Shown here: positions 1-8,009 of the stretch, one piece after another
Numbering within the stretch: position 1 is the first letter of the stretch
Layout of the letters: each line of letters begins with the position of its first letter
Assembly: GCA_024643365.1 (NCBI GenBank)
Contig: JAHENC010000022.1
Span: 1 to 64,000, forward strand
Source: Crocinitomicaceae bacterium
Lineage (GTDB): Bacteria > Bacteroidota > Bacteroidia > Flavobacteriales_D > Crocinitomicaceae
Direction: 5' to 3'
Length of the DNA: 64,000 nt
Program-made: the position numbers and the translations under genes
The notes under the pieces: model-generated
Seen by the model: the letters and a program-made list of their open reading frames with translations, nothing else
Databases searched by the model: none
Told to the model about the DNA's origin: nothing

Positions 1-175
1 TAACTTTGAATTTTCATAAGAGCTCGAGTATGTTTATTATGTTCTTTTCTTAAAAACGCTGTTTCCTTATTTCTCAATACTTCAAAGAACTTCTTTAGTT
101 GTTAGTAGAACTCTCATTCTAATTAACTTTAAGACTTTTTCCCGATTGAACTAACCGTTGTTTGTTCCGTTGTGG
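1..175 (-). ncRNA. Probable 5' leader of an rRNA operon (runs off left edge)
   Basis: Read on the minus strand, this untranslated stretch follows a strong promoter and contains GTTCTTTGA at 82-90, followed shortly by a TATTGAGAA segment. That arrangement resembles the boxA-type antitermination leader that precedes 16S rRNA genes in Bacteroidota. The leader ends at the window edge, so the 16S gene itself is not visible and would have to begin within the next tens of bases to the left. No open reading frame of note is present. Together with the promoter this accounts for the gene-free 312 bases at the left end. The rRNA assignment is an inference from the leader and promoter only. Confidence 0.55.
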
Positions 176-179
176 GGTG

Positions 180-212
180 CAAAGATATGTACTCTTTTTG
201 GATGTGCAACAA
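180..212 (-). promoter_or_regulatory. Strong Bacteroidota promoter, leftward
   Basis: On the minus strand TTG (207-209, with a second TTG at 210-212) is followed by exactly 19 bases and then TATCTTTG (180-187). This is a full match to the Bacteroidota sigma factor consensus (TTG, N19, TAnnTTTG). Transcription would start near 173 and run left off the window into the probable rRNA leader. Confidence 0.75.
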
Positions 213-312
213 TTTTTTGAAAGTTTTTTTGATTTTTTTTCGAATCAAATTATAACCTATTGATATTTGGAGTTTTAGATGTAAAGAAAAATTCCAATTT
301 CTACACTACTCC

Positions 313-906
313 TTAGTTATTCAATCTATAGTGTGCTTTTAGTGCTTGTATCGATTCACTCGGCTGTGAAAAACCCAGCCTCCATTGTTGCAAGAGCTCC
401 TCGTTTTCCCGATTCAATAAACTGATCTGATTTTCTGCACCTATATATAAGTATGCATTTTCCATATTTGGATAATCTTCACCCCAATAATACACACAAA
501 ACTGAAATGCCATTTCGACCGCCTCATTACGCCCACAAAGCATCTCTTTATCTTGACGCATTTCTACATTAGCCAATAATAATCCAATGCGATCTTTTAG
601 GATACTTACATCCATTTTGTTCCACTTATATAAGGATGGGTACTTTCGTTCTAAATCAAACCAGTCGTTTCTATTTATTATGACACGATCTCGGACATTG
701 GAATTTAATTTCGCGGCACGAAACCAAAATCGAAGCGCAACGATTACAATTAGCAAACAAAGGAGTCCAGATAGCTTGGCAAGAATAATCTGGTTGGTCA
801 ATATGGCGCATGGAACCAAAATCAATAGCAAAAAAATTACCGTTAACCACAGAGGAAAACGGTAATTCACACGATTTTTGTTTTGATTCATGAGCGTATC
901 AATCAT
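313..906 (-). CDS. Hypothetical membrane protein with two N-terminal TM helices
   Basis: I do not recognise the family. The 197-residue product has a short cytoplasmic N-terminus, two hydrophobic helices at about residues 17-36 and 40-62, then a soluble charged domain of about 130 residues with several Trp and Tyr (WFDLERKYP near 82; YYWGEDYP near 140). The soluble part faintly recalls the start of MtfA-type peptidases but shows no metal motif. A second Met at residue 6 is an equally good start. It lies 3 bases downstream of the small gene at 910-1107 and is probably co-transcribed with it. Function unknown. Confidence 0.6.
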   Translation of the reverse strand: MIDTLMNQNKNRVNYRFPLWLTVIFLLLILVPCAILTNQIILAKLSGLLCLLIVIVALRFWFRAAKLNSNVRDRVIINRNDWFDLERKYPSLYKWNKMDVSILKDRIGLLLANVEMRQDKEMLCGRNEAVEMAFQFCVYYWGEDYPNMENAYLYIGAENQISLLNRENEELLQQWRLGFSQPSESIQALKAHYRLNN

Positions 907-909
907 TTA

Positions 910-1107
910 CTATTTTTCAACTACCCATTTGTCATTCAACATTTCACCTTTAATAGTGACGTCTTTTGTTCTTTTATAATCTTCAGCTGCAATCAGCATT
1001 TGTTCCTTCGTGTCTCTACGGATTAAAATAGCACTTGAACCCTGAGATTTAACTTCTATATAAAATCCATTTCTCAATCGCGCTGGTTTTGTTGGCGGTC
1101 TTCCCAT
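910..1107 (-). CDS. Small conserved-type hypothetical protein (65 aa)
   Basis: A 65-residue basic protein beginning GRPPTKPARLRNGFYIEV, with a compact pattern of alternating hydrophobic residues and the segment DTKEQMLIAAEDY, and no signal peptide or membrane helix. The style fits a small cytoplasmic protein of Bacteroidota; I recall similar short proteins in Flavobacteria but cannot assign a function. It is the first gene of a leftward pair with the membrane protein at 313-906 (3-base gap) and is divergent from the ABC-F gene. A TATATTTA box lies about 25 bases upstream of the ATG on the minus strand and could be its promoter. Confidence 0.65.
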   Translation of the reverse strand: MGRPPTKPARLRNGFYIEVKSQGSSAILIRRDTKEQMLIAAEDYKRTKDVTIKGEMLNDKWVVEK

Positions 1108-1222
1108 TATCTCTTTATATTAATTCTTAATAAATATAACAACTTTTTTGGAATTATGTTGTATTTCGTTAAAATTTCTGTCAAAAACCATGCCTTCTTA
1201 TTCTATAACAAAAGCTTTAGAG

Positions 1223-1230
1223 TAACTTTG
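1223..1230 (+). promoter_or_regulatory. -7 box four bases before ATG of the ABC-F gene
   Basis: TAACTTTG at 1223-1230 is followed by four bases (CGGC) and the ATG at 1235. The start site should fall at or next to the A of the ATG, giving a leaderless mRNA. No clear TTG is seen at -33. Confidence 0.55.
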
Positions 1231-1234
1231 CGGC

Positions 1235-3136
1235 ATGATTCAACTCGAAAAATTAGGATATTTCTTGCCACAAGGCTATTTATTTGAACAAGTAAGCTTA
1301 CAAGTTAACCGAGGGGACAAGATTGGACTTGTCGGTAAAAATGGTGCTGGAAAGTCCACCATGCTTAAATTACTATCCGGACACATCACACCAAGTGAAG
1401 GGGCAATTCATCAACCGAAAGGATTGAAATATGGTTATTTGACTCAGGATATCATCATCAAATCAAATGAAACGGTTTACAACTACCTCTTCCTCTCCAA
1501 CCTTGAATTAAATAGAATTCGTGAGCGCTTAGACTTTATTAATCACGAGTTAGTCAATCGCACAGACTATGAATCCGATTATTACTCCGGAATACTTGAT
1601 GAACTGAGTGAGTTAAATCACGAATTCCAAGTTTTAGAAGGATTTCAATGGGAAGAAAAAATCAAGGCTACATTAGATGGACTTGGTTTCTCAGACCTTG
1701 ATCAACAGAAACTGATTCAAGCATGTTCAGGTGGATGGAAAATGCGTGCAGAATTAGCAAGAATACTTGTAAATAATCCGGATATCCTGTTATTGGATGA
1801 ACCGACAAATCACCTCGACATTATTTCCATCAGTTGGCTAGAAAATTACTTGCAACGATTCGATGGTGCGGTGATTTTGATTTCTCACGACCGTTTATTC
1901 TTGGATAATGTCACAAAACGCACCTTGGAAATAAGCCAAGGACGTGTATTGGATTTTCCTTTTGCCTATTCGAAATACAAATTAATGCGCGCCGAAGAAA
2001 TGGAACGCATGGAACAATCCAAAAAACAACAGGATAAACAGATCAAACAGACAGAACAACTGATTGAGAAGTTTCGTGCCAAAAGCAGCAAAGCCTCTTT
2101 CGCACAATCCCTCATGAAGAAATTAGAAAAAACGGAACGCATCGAAGTAGAGAAAGATGTCGTTTCGAAAATCAAATTAACCTTCCCCTTGAGTGTCCAC
2201 CCTGGAAAATGGGTGCTCGAAATGAATGACCTAAGTAAGACTTACGGGGATCGTACCTTATTCGAATCCGTGAATATTACTGTTGGACGTGGTGAAAAAA
2301 TTGCCTTACTTGGTCCAAACGGTGTTGGTAAATCAACCTTGTTAAAATCCATCACAAAGGAAATTGAGTACGAAGGTGATGTATTATATGGACACAATGT
2401 AAATGTGGCTTATTTCGCACAAGATCAAGCAGAGAAATTAGATCCAACAAAAACGATTTACGAAACAGTTGATGACATTGCTGTAGGAGACATCCGAAAA
2501 GACCTGCGTTCAATTTTAGGAACCTTTCTTTTCACGGGAGAAGTTGTGGAGAAAAAAGTAAGTGTTCTATCTGGTGGAGAACGAACGCGTCTCGCACTAT
2601 GTGTATTATTATTGAGTCCATCAAATTTCTTAATCCTAGATGAGCCAACCAATCACTTGGATCTTCAAAGCAAGGATGTACTCAAAAGAGCATTGCAATC
2701 TTATGAAGGTACTTTCGTTGTCGTATCGCATGACCGGGAATTTTTAGATGGACTTTGCAACCGTATTTGGGATATTGAAAATCGAAACTTAAAAATTCAC
2801 CACTTTACCTTAAATGAATACCTGCAGTATAAAATGTCCAAAAAGGACCTTCCAACTGGAAAAGTGACAGAACTTGTTAAGGAAAAGGTTGTCAAGGTGG
2901 AGAAACCTGTTCAAGAAAAGAAACCTACGAATGTCAAAGTGGAGAAAGAAGTTCAGCAAATTGAACGGAAAATAGATGAATCAGAGAAACGTATCGCTGC
3001 AATGGAGGCACATATTGCTACTTTGATTTTTGATGAAAACAATGCACATACCGAAGTTCTTACAGAATACGATGCCACTAAACAAAAACTAGCTGCATTT
3101 ATGGCTGAATGGGAACTCAAAATGAGTGAATTGTAA
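1235..3136 (+). CDS. ABC-F family ATPase (Uup/YheS-like)
   Basis: A 633-residue protein with two fused ABC domains and no membrane segments, the ABC-F layout; members act on ribosomes (translation factors, some giving antibiotic protection) rather than as transporters. First domain: Walker A GKNGAGKST 34-42, signature CSGGW 164-168, Walker B LLLDEPTNHLD about 185-195. A charged linker at about 245-310 (the ribosome-facing P-site motif in this family) joins the second domain: Walker A GPNGVGKST 360-368, LSGGE 445-449, LILDEPTNHLD 466-476. Residues 540-633 form a Lys/Glu-rich coiled coil as in Uup. The ATG at 1235 sits four bases after a -7 box. Subfamily not certain. Confidence 0.93.
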   Translation: MIQLEKLGYFLPQGYLFEQVSLQVNRGDKIGLVGKNGAGKSTMLKLLSGHITPSEGAIHQPKGLKYGYLTQDIIIKSNETVYNYLFLSNLELNRIRERLDFINHELVNRTDYESDYYSGILDELSELNHEFQVLEGFQWEEKIKATLDGLGFSDLDQQKLIQACSGGWKMRAELARILVNNPDILLLDEPTNHLDIISISWLENYLQRFDGAVILISHDRLFLDNVTKRTLEISQGRVLDFPFAYSKYKLMRAEEMERMEQSKKQQDKQIKQTEQLIEKFRAKSSKASFAQSLMKKLEKTERIEVEKDVVSKIKLTFPLSVHPGKWVLEMNDLSKTYGDRTLFESVNITVGRGEKIALLGPNGVGKSTLLKSITKEIEYEGDVLYGHNVNVAYFAQDQAEKLDPTKTIYETVDDIAVGDIRKDLRSILGTFLFTGEVVEKKVSVLSGGERTRLALCVLLLSPSNFLILDEPTNHLDLQSKDVLKRALQSYEGTFVVVSHDREFLDGLCNRIWDIENRNLKIHHFTLNEYLQYKMSKKDLPTGKVTELVKEKVVKVEKPVQEKKPTNVKVEKEVQQIERKIDESEKRIAAMEAHIATLIFDENNAHTEVLTEYDATKQKLAAFMAEWELKMSEL

Positions 3137-3150
3137 GCTTAGATTTTCAG

Positions 3151-3158
3151 TATATTTG
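3151..3158 (+). promoter_or_regulatory. -7 box four bases before ATG of the Rieske-like gene
   Basis: TATATTTG (3151-3158), then TTTT, then the ATG at 3163. A TTG lies at 3131-3133 with 17-base spacing, at the end of the ABC-F gene. This predicts a leaderless transcript separate from the upstream gene. Confidence 0.55.
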
Positions 3159-3162
3159 TTTT

Positions 3163-3588
3163 ATGAGAGCCCTACTATTCCTTTCTTGTTTGATCCTATT
3201 GTCATCCAGTAAATGTGACAAAGGACCACAGAATCCCATTCCTTACGTTCCGTTTGACATCACGATTGACATCCAACTTCCGAGTTACAATCAATTGCAA
3301 GGAGTTGGCGGATGGAATTACGTAGCAGGTGGTTCACGCGGAATCATTGTTTACCGTCGTGGAATTGATGAATTTGTAGCCTTCGATAGACATTCTCCAG
3401 TGGATCCAGATGGAACCTGTTTTCTTCCGCTTTTTCCGGACAATGACAACTTCCTGGTCTTAAAAGACACATGCAACGATGCCACCTTTTCACTTTACGA
3501 TGGCTCACCCATTTCCAATAGTGCTTTTGGACTACGTCAATATGCCGTCCAATTCAACGGAAGTAATTTAGTTAGAATTTACAATTAA
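3163..3588 (+). CDS. Lipoprotein with a Rieske-like fold lacking the usual Fe-S ligands
   Basis: 141 residues with a lipoprotein signal peptide (hydrophobic 3-15, acylated Cys18 in SSSKC). The order of blocks IIVYR (61-65), VAFDRHSP (72-79), LKDTC (100-104), then LYDGSPISNSAFGLRQY (111-127) matches the Rieske 2Fe-2S fold, where the last block is usually DGS..GPA...L..Y. The ligand pairs CxH and CxxH are not intact: only His77 and Cys104 stand near the expected places. So the fold is probable but cluster binding is doubtful. It lies 4 bases before a genuine 2Fe-2S ferredoxin gene. The fold call is my pattern reading and needs a structural check. Confidence 0.6.
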   Translation: MRALLFLSCLILLSSSKCDKGPQNPIPYVPFDITIDIQLPSYNQLQGVGGWNYVAGGSRGIIVYRRGIDEFVAFDRHSPVDPDGTCFLPLFPDNDNFLVLKDTCNDATFSLYDGSPISNSAFGLRQYAVQFNGSNLVRIYN

Positions 3589-3592
3589 AGAT

Positions 3593-3913
3593 ATGAATGA
3601 GATTACAGTAACCATCATCGATCGCGAAGGTGAAGCACATGAGTTGGTTGGACCAACAGACATGAACATGAACATCATGGAATTATGCAAAGCATATGAA
3701 TTACCTGTTTTAGGCGAATGCGGTGGAATGGCGATGTGTGCCACTTGTCAGTGTTATTTGGAATCCGAAACAGCACTTCCAGAACAAAGCGATGCAGAGT
3801 TGGACATGTTAGATCAAGCGTTCTTCGTTAAAAACAACAGTCGTCTTGGATGCCAAATTCAATTGAATGATGACATCGATGGGATTGTTCTTCGTTTGGC
3901 TCCGGAAGCGTAG
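3593..3913 (+). CDS. 2Fe-2S ferredoxin, adrenodoxin type
   Basis: 106 residues with the ISC-type vertebrate/adrenodoxin ferredoxin motif: Cys43, Cys49, Cys52 and Cys87 (C-x5-C-x2-C...C), and the GECGGMAMCATC loop. Such proteins carry one electron at low potential in the cytoplasm, for example to Fe-S cluster assembly or to P450-like partners. The acidic helix DAELDMLDQA (67-76) before the last Cys is the usual partner-binding region. It follows the Rieske-like lipoprotein by 4 bases and ends 4 bases before the convergent msr gene. Its redox partner cannot be told from the neighbours. Confidence 0.92.
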   Translation: MNEITVTIIDREGEAHELVGPTDMNMNIMELCKAYELPVLGECGGMAMCATCQCYLESETALPEQSDAELDMLDQAFFVKNNSRLGCQIQLNDDIDGIVLRLAPEA

Positions 3914-3917
3914 GACC

Positions 3918-4940
3918 TTAATGGTTTAGTTTCTCCTTGAATACTTTTCTGAACTTCTCTACTTTCGGACGAACAACAGCTTGACAATACATGTTTTGCG
4001 GATTATTTTCGAAGTAATTGTGATGGTAGTCCTCAGCTTCTGAATAGTTGTTAATTGCCACAATTTCCGTTACAATCGGATTATCCCACACTTTTTCTTT
4101 GGTTAATTTCTCTTTGTAGGCTGTTGCTAATTCTTTTTGCTCCAAATCATGATAGAAAATCACTGAACGGTATTGTGTTCCCGTGTCGTTTCCTTGACGA
4201 TTTAATTGGGTTGGATCGTGTACGAACCAGAATATCTCCAGCAATTCTTCAAAAGAAATGACCGTCGGATCAAATTCGACTTGAGCTACTTCCGCATGAC
4301 CTGTAGTTCCCGTACACACTTGCTCGTATGTTGGATTCACGGTTTTCCCTCCAGCGTAACCCGGAACAACGGATATAATTCCTTTCACATCCTTAAAACA
4401 TGCCTCGATGCACCAAAAGCATCCAGCACCAAACGTCGCTTTTTTCATTCCTTTTTTGTTTGTGTAAATATAAGCAATCGGCTCGAAGTCCATTGCAAGT
4501 GAATTAAGGCAATAACGCTTACCAGTCGGATTCGGTCCGTCATCAAATAAGTGCCCGAGGTGTGCATCACATTTTGCACAACGAATCTCAATACGATCCA
4601 TTCCATCACTCAAATCACGCACTTGTTTTACTTTTCCTTTCGTTAAGACATCATAGAAACTAGGCCAACCACTGCCCGACTCATACTTCGTTGAGCTAGA
4701 AAACAAAGCCGTTCCACATCCAACACAGGTGTAGGTTCCTTTCTCATGGTGATCCCAGAATTCACCGGTAAATGGTGCTTCCGTTGCTCCATCTCGAATT
4801 ACCGCACACACATTTTCCGGAAGGGCTCTACCATTCCAGTTGACAAATGAATTCTTGGTAGAAGGCGCGTCTTTTTTATCAGGTGTCTGTGCGCAGGCAT
4901 TCATCAAAAAACTCAAAACAAAAAGCAAGGTTATTCTCAT
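3918..4940 (-). CDS. msrBA: Bifunctional methionine sulfoxide reductase MsrB-MsrA, lipoprotein
   Basis: 340 residues: lipoprotein signal peptide with Cys16 (FLMNAC), then MsrB, then MsrA. MsrB (about 35-155) has the zinc Cys72/75 and 121/124 and catalytic Cys144 in RYCLNS; MsrA (about 165-335) has GCFWC with catalytic Cys174. The two halves reduce the R and S forms of methionine sulfoxide. The order B then A is the reverse of the PilB-type A-B fusion. The lipobox predicts anchoring outside the cytoplasm, so it would repair oxidised periplasmic or outer-membrane proteins; the electron donor there is not encoded nearby. Convergent with the ferredoxin gene, divergent from the MFS gene. Confidence 0.93.
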   Translation of the reverse strand: MRITLLFVLSFLMNACAQTPDKKDAPSTKNSFVNWNGRALPENVCAVIRDGATEAPFTGEFWDHHEKGTYTCVGCGTALFSSSTKYESGSGWPSFYDVLTKGKVKQVRDLSDGMDRIEIRCAKCDAHLGHLFDDGPNPTGKRYCLNSLAMDFEPIAYIYTNKKGMKKATFGAGCFWCIEACFKDVKGIISVVPGYAGGKTVNPTYEQVCTGTTGHAEVAQVEFDPTVISFEELLEIFWFVHDPTQLNRQGNDTGTQYRSVIFYHDLEQKELATAYKEKLTKEKVWDNPIVTEIVAINNYSEAEDYHHNYFENNPQNMYCQAVVRPKVEKFRKVFKEKLNH

Positions 4941-4989
4941 GCTTATGAAACAAAGTGTTTGGAAAAAAGTTCGAAGCTAGATAAAAGCG

Positions 4990-4997
4990 TACTTTTG
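4990..4997 (+). promoter_or_regulatory. -7 box four bases before ATG of the MFS gene
   Basis: TACTTTTG at 4990-4997, then TGCC, then ATG at 5002. Same four-base layout as at 1223, 3151, 12671, 14945, 18204, 22428 and 34901. Confidence 0.5.
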
Positions 4998-5001
4998 TGC
5001 C

Positions 5002-6165
5002 ATGAAATCTAGGTATAGTCGCAATTTTTGGATCGTATGTTTTGCGATGTTTTTTTTCATGACCGGTTTTAACCTGATCATGCCTGAATTAAACAATTTC
5101 ATCACGAATCTTGGCGGAGAAAATAAAAAAGGATTAATCATTCTATTGTTTTCTGTTTCCGCGGCCATTTCTCGTCCATTTTCCGGGAAAATTGCAGACA
5201 TCGTTGGACGCAAATGGGTCATGTACGCCGGAGTTATTTGCTCCTTTGTTATCTGCCTCAGTTATTCCTTCGTGGAATCCATCGCTTTTTTCCTAGTCCT
5301 TCGTTTTTTACATGGATTTAGTGCTGGATTCGCTCCAACCGGTGCAACAGCCTTATTAACTGACGTCATCCCGGAGAAATCACGAGGAAATGCAATGGGA
5401 ATTTGGGGAACCTTCATTTCCCTCGGAATTGGCGTTGGACAATCACTCGGTTCATGGATTTATCAAGCGTTTGGATTTGATACCTTATTTATGTCTGCAG
5501 CATTCATTACCTGCATTGCGTTCATCATGATTACGATTGCAACAGAAACATTAGAGAAACGGGAAAAAATAAACGCCAAACATTTGCGTATTACTTGGAA
5601 AGATGTCTTCGAGCCGAATGTCCTTCCTGCTGCATTTGTAATGTACCTTACGGCTATTTGCTCTGGAATCATTTTCGTGATCACACCCGACATTTCAGGG
5701 ATGTTACATATCGAAAATAAAGGATTTTTCTTTGGGTTTTACGTGATCTCTACCATCATCATCCGTTTGCTCACAAGTTCTGTTTCGGACCGAATCGGCC
5801 GACCGCAAACACTGATCATCGGTGTTTCCATCTTAATTACCAGCATGGTTCTCATTGCCCTGGTAGATAGCAAAATCTCCTACATCATCGCAGCCATCGT
5901 TTTTGGATTTGCGACGGGGATGTCGAGTCCTACCCTTTTTGCTTGGACAGCAGATTTATCGCACAAGGATCGTCGTGGCGTCGGTGCTGGAACACTTTTT
6001 CTCGCTTTAGAATTTGGAATTATTTCTGGATCGGTGATCACGCTTTTCGTTTACGACAATAGTCCTACTGGAATTTACCGTGCCTTCCTCATTGGTGCTG
6101 GATCGGCTGTTTTAGCACTTGTGGTGTTGATTTTTCAAGTAAGAAAAAATCGAGCTATTCGCTAA
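5002..6165 (+). CDS. MFS transporter
   Basis: 387 residues with about 12 hydrophobic helices in two sets of six. The MFS motif A is clear in the loop after TM2 (GKIADIVGRK, 62-71) and its half-repeat SVSDRIGRP is found after TM8. Motif C-like GIGVGQSLG lies in TM5. The length and motifs fit the small drug/sugar-efflux type MFS proteins, but the substrate cannot be read from the sequence. The gene starts four bases after a TACTTTTG box and its 3' end overlaps the convergent yhhQ by 11 bases. Confidence 0.9.
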   Translation: MKSRYSRNFWIVCFAMFFFMTGFNLIMPELNNFITNLGGENKKGLIILLFSVSAAISRPFSGKIADIVGRKWVMYAGVICSFVICLSYSFVESIAFFLVLRFLHGFSAGFAPTGATALLTDVIPEKSRGNAMGIWGTFISLGIGVGQSLGSWIYQAFGFDTLFMSAAFITCIAFIMITIATETLEKREKINAKHLRITWKDVFEPNVLPAAFVMYLTAICSGIIFVITPDISGMLHIENKGFFFGFYVISTIIIRLLTSSVSDRIGRPQTLIIGVSILITSMVLIALVDSKISYIIAAIVFGFATGMSSPTLFAWTADLSHKDRRGVGAGTLFLALEFGIISGSVITLFVYDNSPTGIYRAFLIGAGSAVLALVVLIFQVRKNRAIR

Positions 6166-6880
6166 GCGCACTCGAATTCCCTTCCGCTTTGTTGAGATAC
6201 CTGCGCATCAAGAAATGTCCCAAGTAAATCAAGGGAGTTAAACTGACCGCGATCAATAATTTCAGGATGTAGTTCGTTGGTGCAACTGACATATAGGTAC
6301 CGAAACTCATTTTACCTGGCAATACAAATCCAATGTACAAAACGATGTACGAATCGATGACTTGTGAGACAACCGTACTTCCCGTACTTCTTAGCCAAAT
6401 AAATCGATTTCCCGTTTTGTGTTTGATCTTATCAAAAAGGAAAGCGTCCAACAATTGTGAAACGAGAAACGCACAAATACTACCAACTATAATCATTTGT
6501 GATTGACCAAATACTTTGAGATACGAAGCATTGTCGGCTAAGTCTGACCCGGGAATTTCGTACGCTGGAATCGCCAAGGAAATACCGACAATAATGAAAC
6601 AATAAGCGATGAGTCCGGCGGTGATCCACGAGAGTCTACGAACCGCTTTTTGACCATAAAATTCATTCATTAAGTCTGTCAGCAAGAAAACGATGGGCCA
6701 AGGCAGGATTCCGATAATCGTTGCAAATGGACCAAAATGGCTTCCAAATAGATTGAATTCTATTGGAACTTGAATCAATTTATTGCTAATCAACTCCGCT
6801 GTCACTGCATTTGTGATAAAGAGTCCAGCAAGGATGATGAACAACCAATTTCTTCTTTCGCTCAATTTTTCTTGATTCAC
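6155..6880 (-). CDS. yhhQ: Queuosine precursor transporter (YhhQ/VUT family)
   Basis: 241 residues with six or seven hydrophobic helices. The family blocks are clear: N-terminal FITNAVTAELISNKLIQ, then LPWPIVFLLTDLMNEFYG (polar TDLMNE inside a helix), and SQLLDAFLFDKIK. YhhQ-family proteins take up queuosine precursors (preQ0 or queuine-like bases) across the inner membrane for tRNA modification. The start is GTG at 6878-6880; a TTACTTTTG promoter box lies about 20 bases upstream on the minus strand. The 3' end overlaps the MFS gene by 11 bases tail to tail. No other queuosine gene is in the window. Confidence 0.88.
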   Translation of the reverse strand: MNQEKLSERRNWLFIILAGLFITNAVTAELISNKLIQVPIEFNLFGSHFGPFATIIGILPWPIVFLLTDLMNEFYGQKAVRRLSWITAGLIAYCFIIVGISLAIPAYEIPGSDLADNASYLKVFGQSQMIIVGSICAFLVSQLLDAFLFDKIKHKTGNRFIWLRSTGSTVVSQVIDSYIVLYIGFVLPGKMSFGTYMSVAPTNYILKLLIAVSLTPLIYLGHFLMRRYLNKAEGNSSALSE

Positions 6881-6932
6881 GCTATTTAATTTTACTCAAA
6901 AGTAACGATTAATGCGACGTATTGTTCAGGAA

Positions 6933-7466
6933 TCACCCTCCGTAATCTAAGCGCTTTGTTTTGACATATCGTCGAATATAGTATTCCGATGTTTTAAAAT
7001 TATCGATACGCACTCCGCCATTTGCAGAGTGAATAAACTTAATTGCCGAGGGTGTGACCTCCACAACCATGGCAACGTGTCCGACAGAGGTAGAATTGAC
7101 ATTGCTTCCCTTAAAAAACATCAAGTCGCCGGGTTGAATATCGGACAATTTGATTGTCTCTCCTAGTTCTGCGAGTCCGTAACTGGTGCGCACGAGTGAA
7201 AAGCCAAAGTTCCCGAAGATGTAATTGATAAAACCTGAACAGTCAAATCCGGAAGGTGTTGTTCCTCCATAACGATACGGCACACCTAAAAAGGTTTTCG
7301 CGTACGAAATGATCGCATCCGCTTTGGGATTGACCGGTCGAACTTTGATGGTCGTGTCGATGCCCGATGTTAGCAAGCTATCCTTTGTCGCTGTTTGAGA
7401 AAATCCAGAACGAGCGATCAACAACACAAAAAGAACGAAAAATGTATGTAGAAATCTCTTTTTCAT
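6933..7466 (-). CDS. NlpC/P60 family cell-wall hydrolase (C40), exported
   Basis: 177 residues: signal peptide 1-23 (cut near GFSQ), a short linker, then one NlpC/P60 domain from about 48. Catalytic residues are visible: Cys76 in FDCSGF, His130 in VGHVAM and His146 in FIHSA. These enzymes cleave peptide stems of peptidoglycan, usually the D-Glu-to-diamino-acid bond. There is no SH3 or LysM binding domain, so it is a minimal exported endopeptidase. A TAATTTTG box (7477-7484, minus strand) lies ten bases before the ATG. Divergent from the MerR gene. Confidence 0.9.
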   Translation of the reverse strand: MKKRFLHTFFVLFVLLIARSGFSQTATKDSLLTSGIDTTIKVRPVNPKADAIISYAKTFLGVPYRYGGTTPSGFDCSGFINYIFGNFGFSLVRTSYGLAELGETIKLSDIQPGDLMFFKGSNVNSTSVGHVAMVVEVTPSAIKFIHSANGGVRIDNFKTSEYYIRRYVKTKRLDYGG

Positions 7467-7517
7467 CTATCGATTGCAAAATTATAACTATTTTCGGAAA
7501 CTAATTCAAGTAACAAG

Positions 7518-8009
7518 GTGCCTTTAATTGATATTCAACAACTTAGCAAGCTCTATTATTCCATTGGGGAAGTAGCGGAATTACTCGACGTAAACGCTTC
7601 ATTACTAAGATTTTGGGAGAAGGAATTTAAATTTGAAATCTCCAAGAAAAACGCAAAAGGCAATCGTTTATTTTCTGTAAAAGAAATTGATAAAATCAAC
7701 CGTATCTATCATTTTGTGAAAATCGAAGGTTATACCCTTGATGGTGCGAAGAAAGCACTTCGTTCGAAAACGACCCCAACAATTGCCATTGAGCAAACCA
7801 CCAATCACGACGCAATCATTTCCCGTTTGGAGCAAATAAAACGAAGATTGGTTCAATTAAAATCAGCACTTCCAGCGGAAACTGCTCAAGAAAAAGCTGC
7901 GCCTGTTGTTCCTTCACCTGCGCCGCCTATTGTTCCTCCTGTTGCGAAAAAACCTGCTGCTCCGAAGTTGACACCGCCAACAACGGACATGCCGACTTTA
8001 TTCGACTAG
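7518..8009 (+). CDS. MerR-family transcriptional regulator
   Basis: 163 residues. Residues 11-80 form a MerR winged helix-turn-helix: YYSIGEVAELLDVNASLLRFWEKEF, then GNRLFSVKEIDKI and a helix IYHFVKIEGYTLDGAKKAL. The rest is a short coiled coil followed by a Pro/Ala-rich tail (PSPAPPIVPPV...) with no cysteine-based effector site, so it is not a metal sensor of the CueR type. This short form is common in Bacteroidota; its target is unknown. The start is GTG at 7518. The last four bases overlap the convergent DUF5686 gene. Confidence 0.85.
   Translation: MPLIDIQQLSKLYYSIGEVAELLDVNASLLRFWEKEFKFEISKKNAKGNRLFSVKEIDKINRIYHFVKIEGYTLDGAKKALRSKTTPTIAIEQTTNHDAIISRLEQIKRRLVQLKSALPAETAQEKAAPVVPSPAPPIVPPVAKKPAAPKLTPPTTDMPTLFD

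Noticed and set aside
1164-1234. TTG at -33 for the ABC-F promoter
   Set aside because: No TTG stands 17-20 bases upstream of TAACTTTG, so only the -7 box is claimed.
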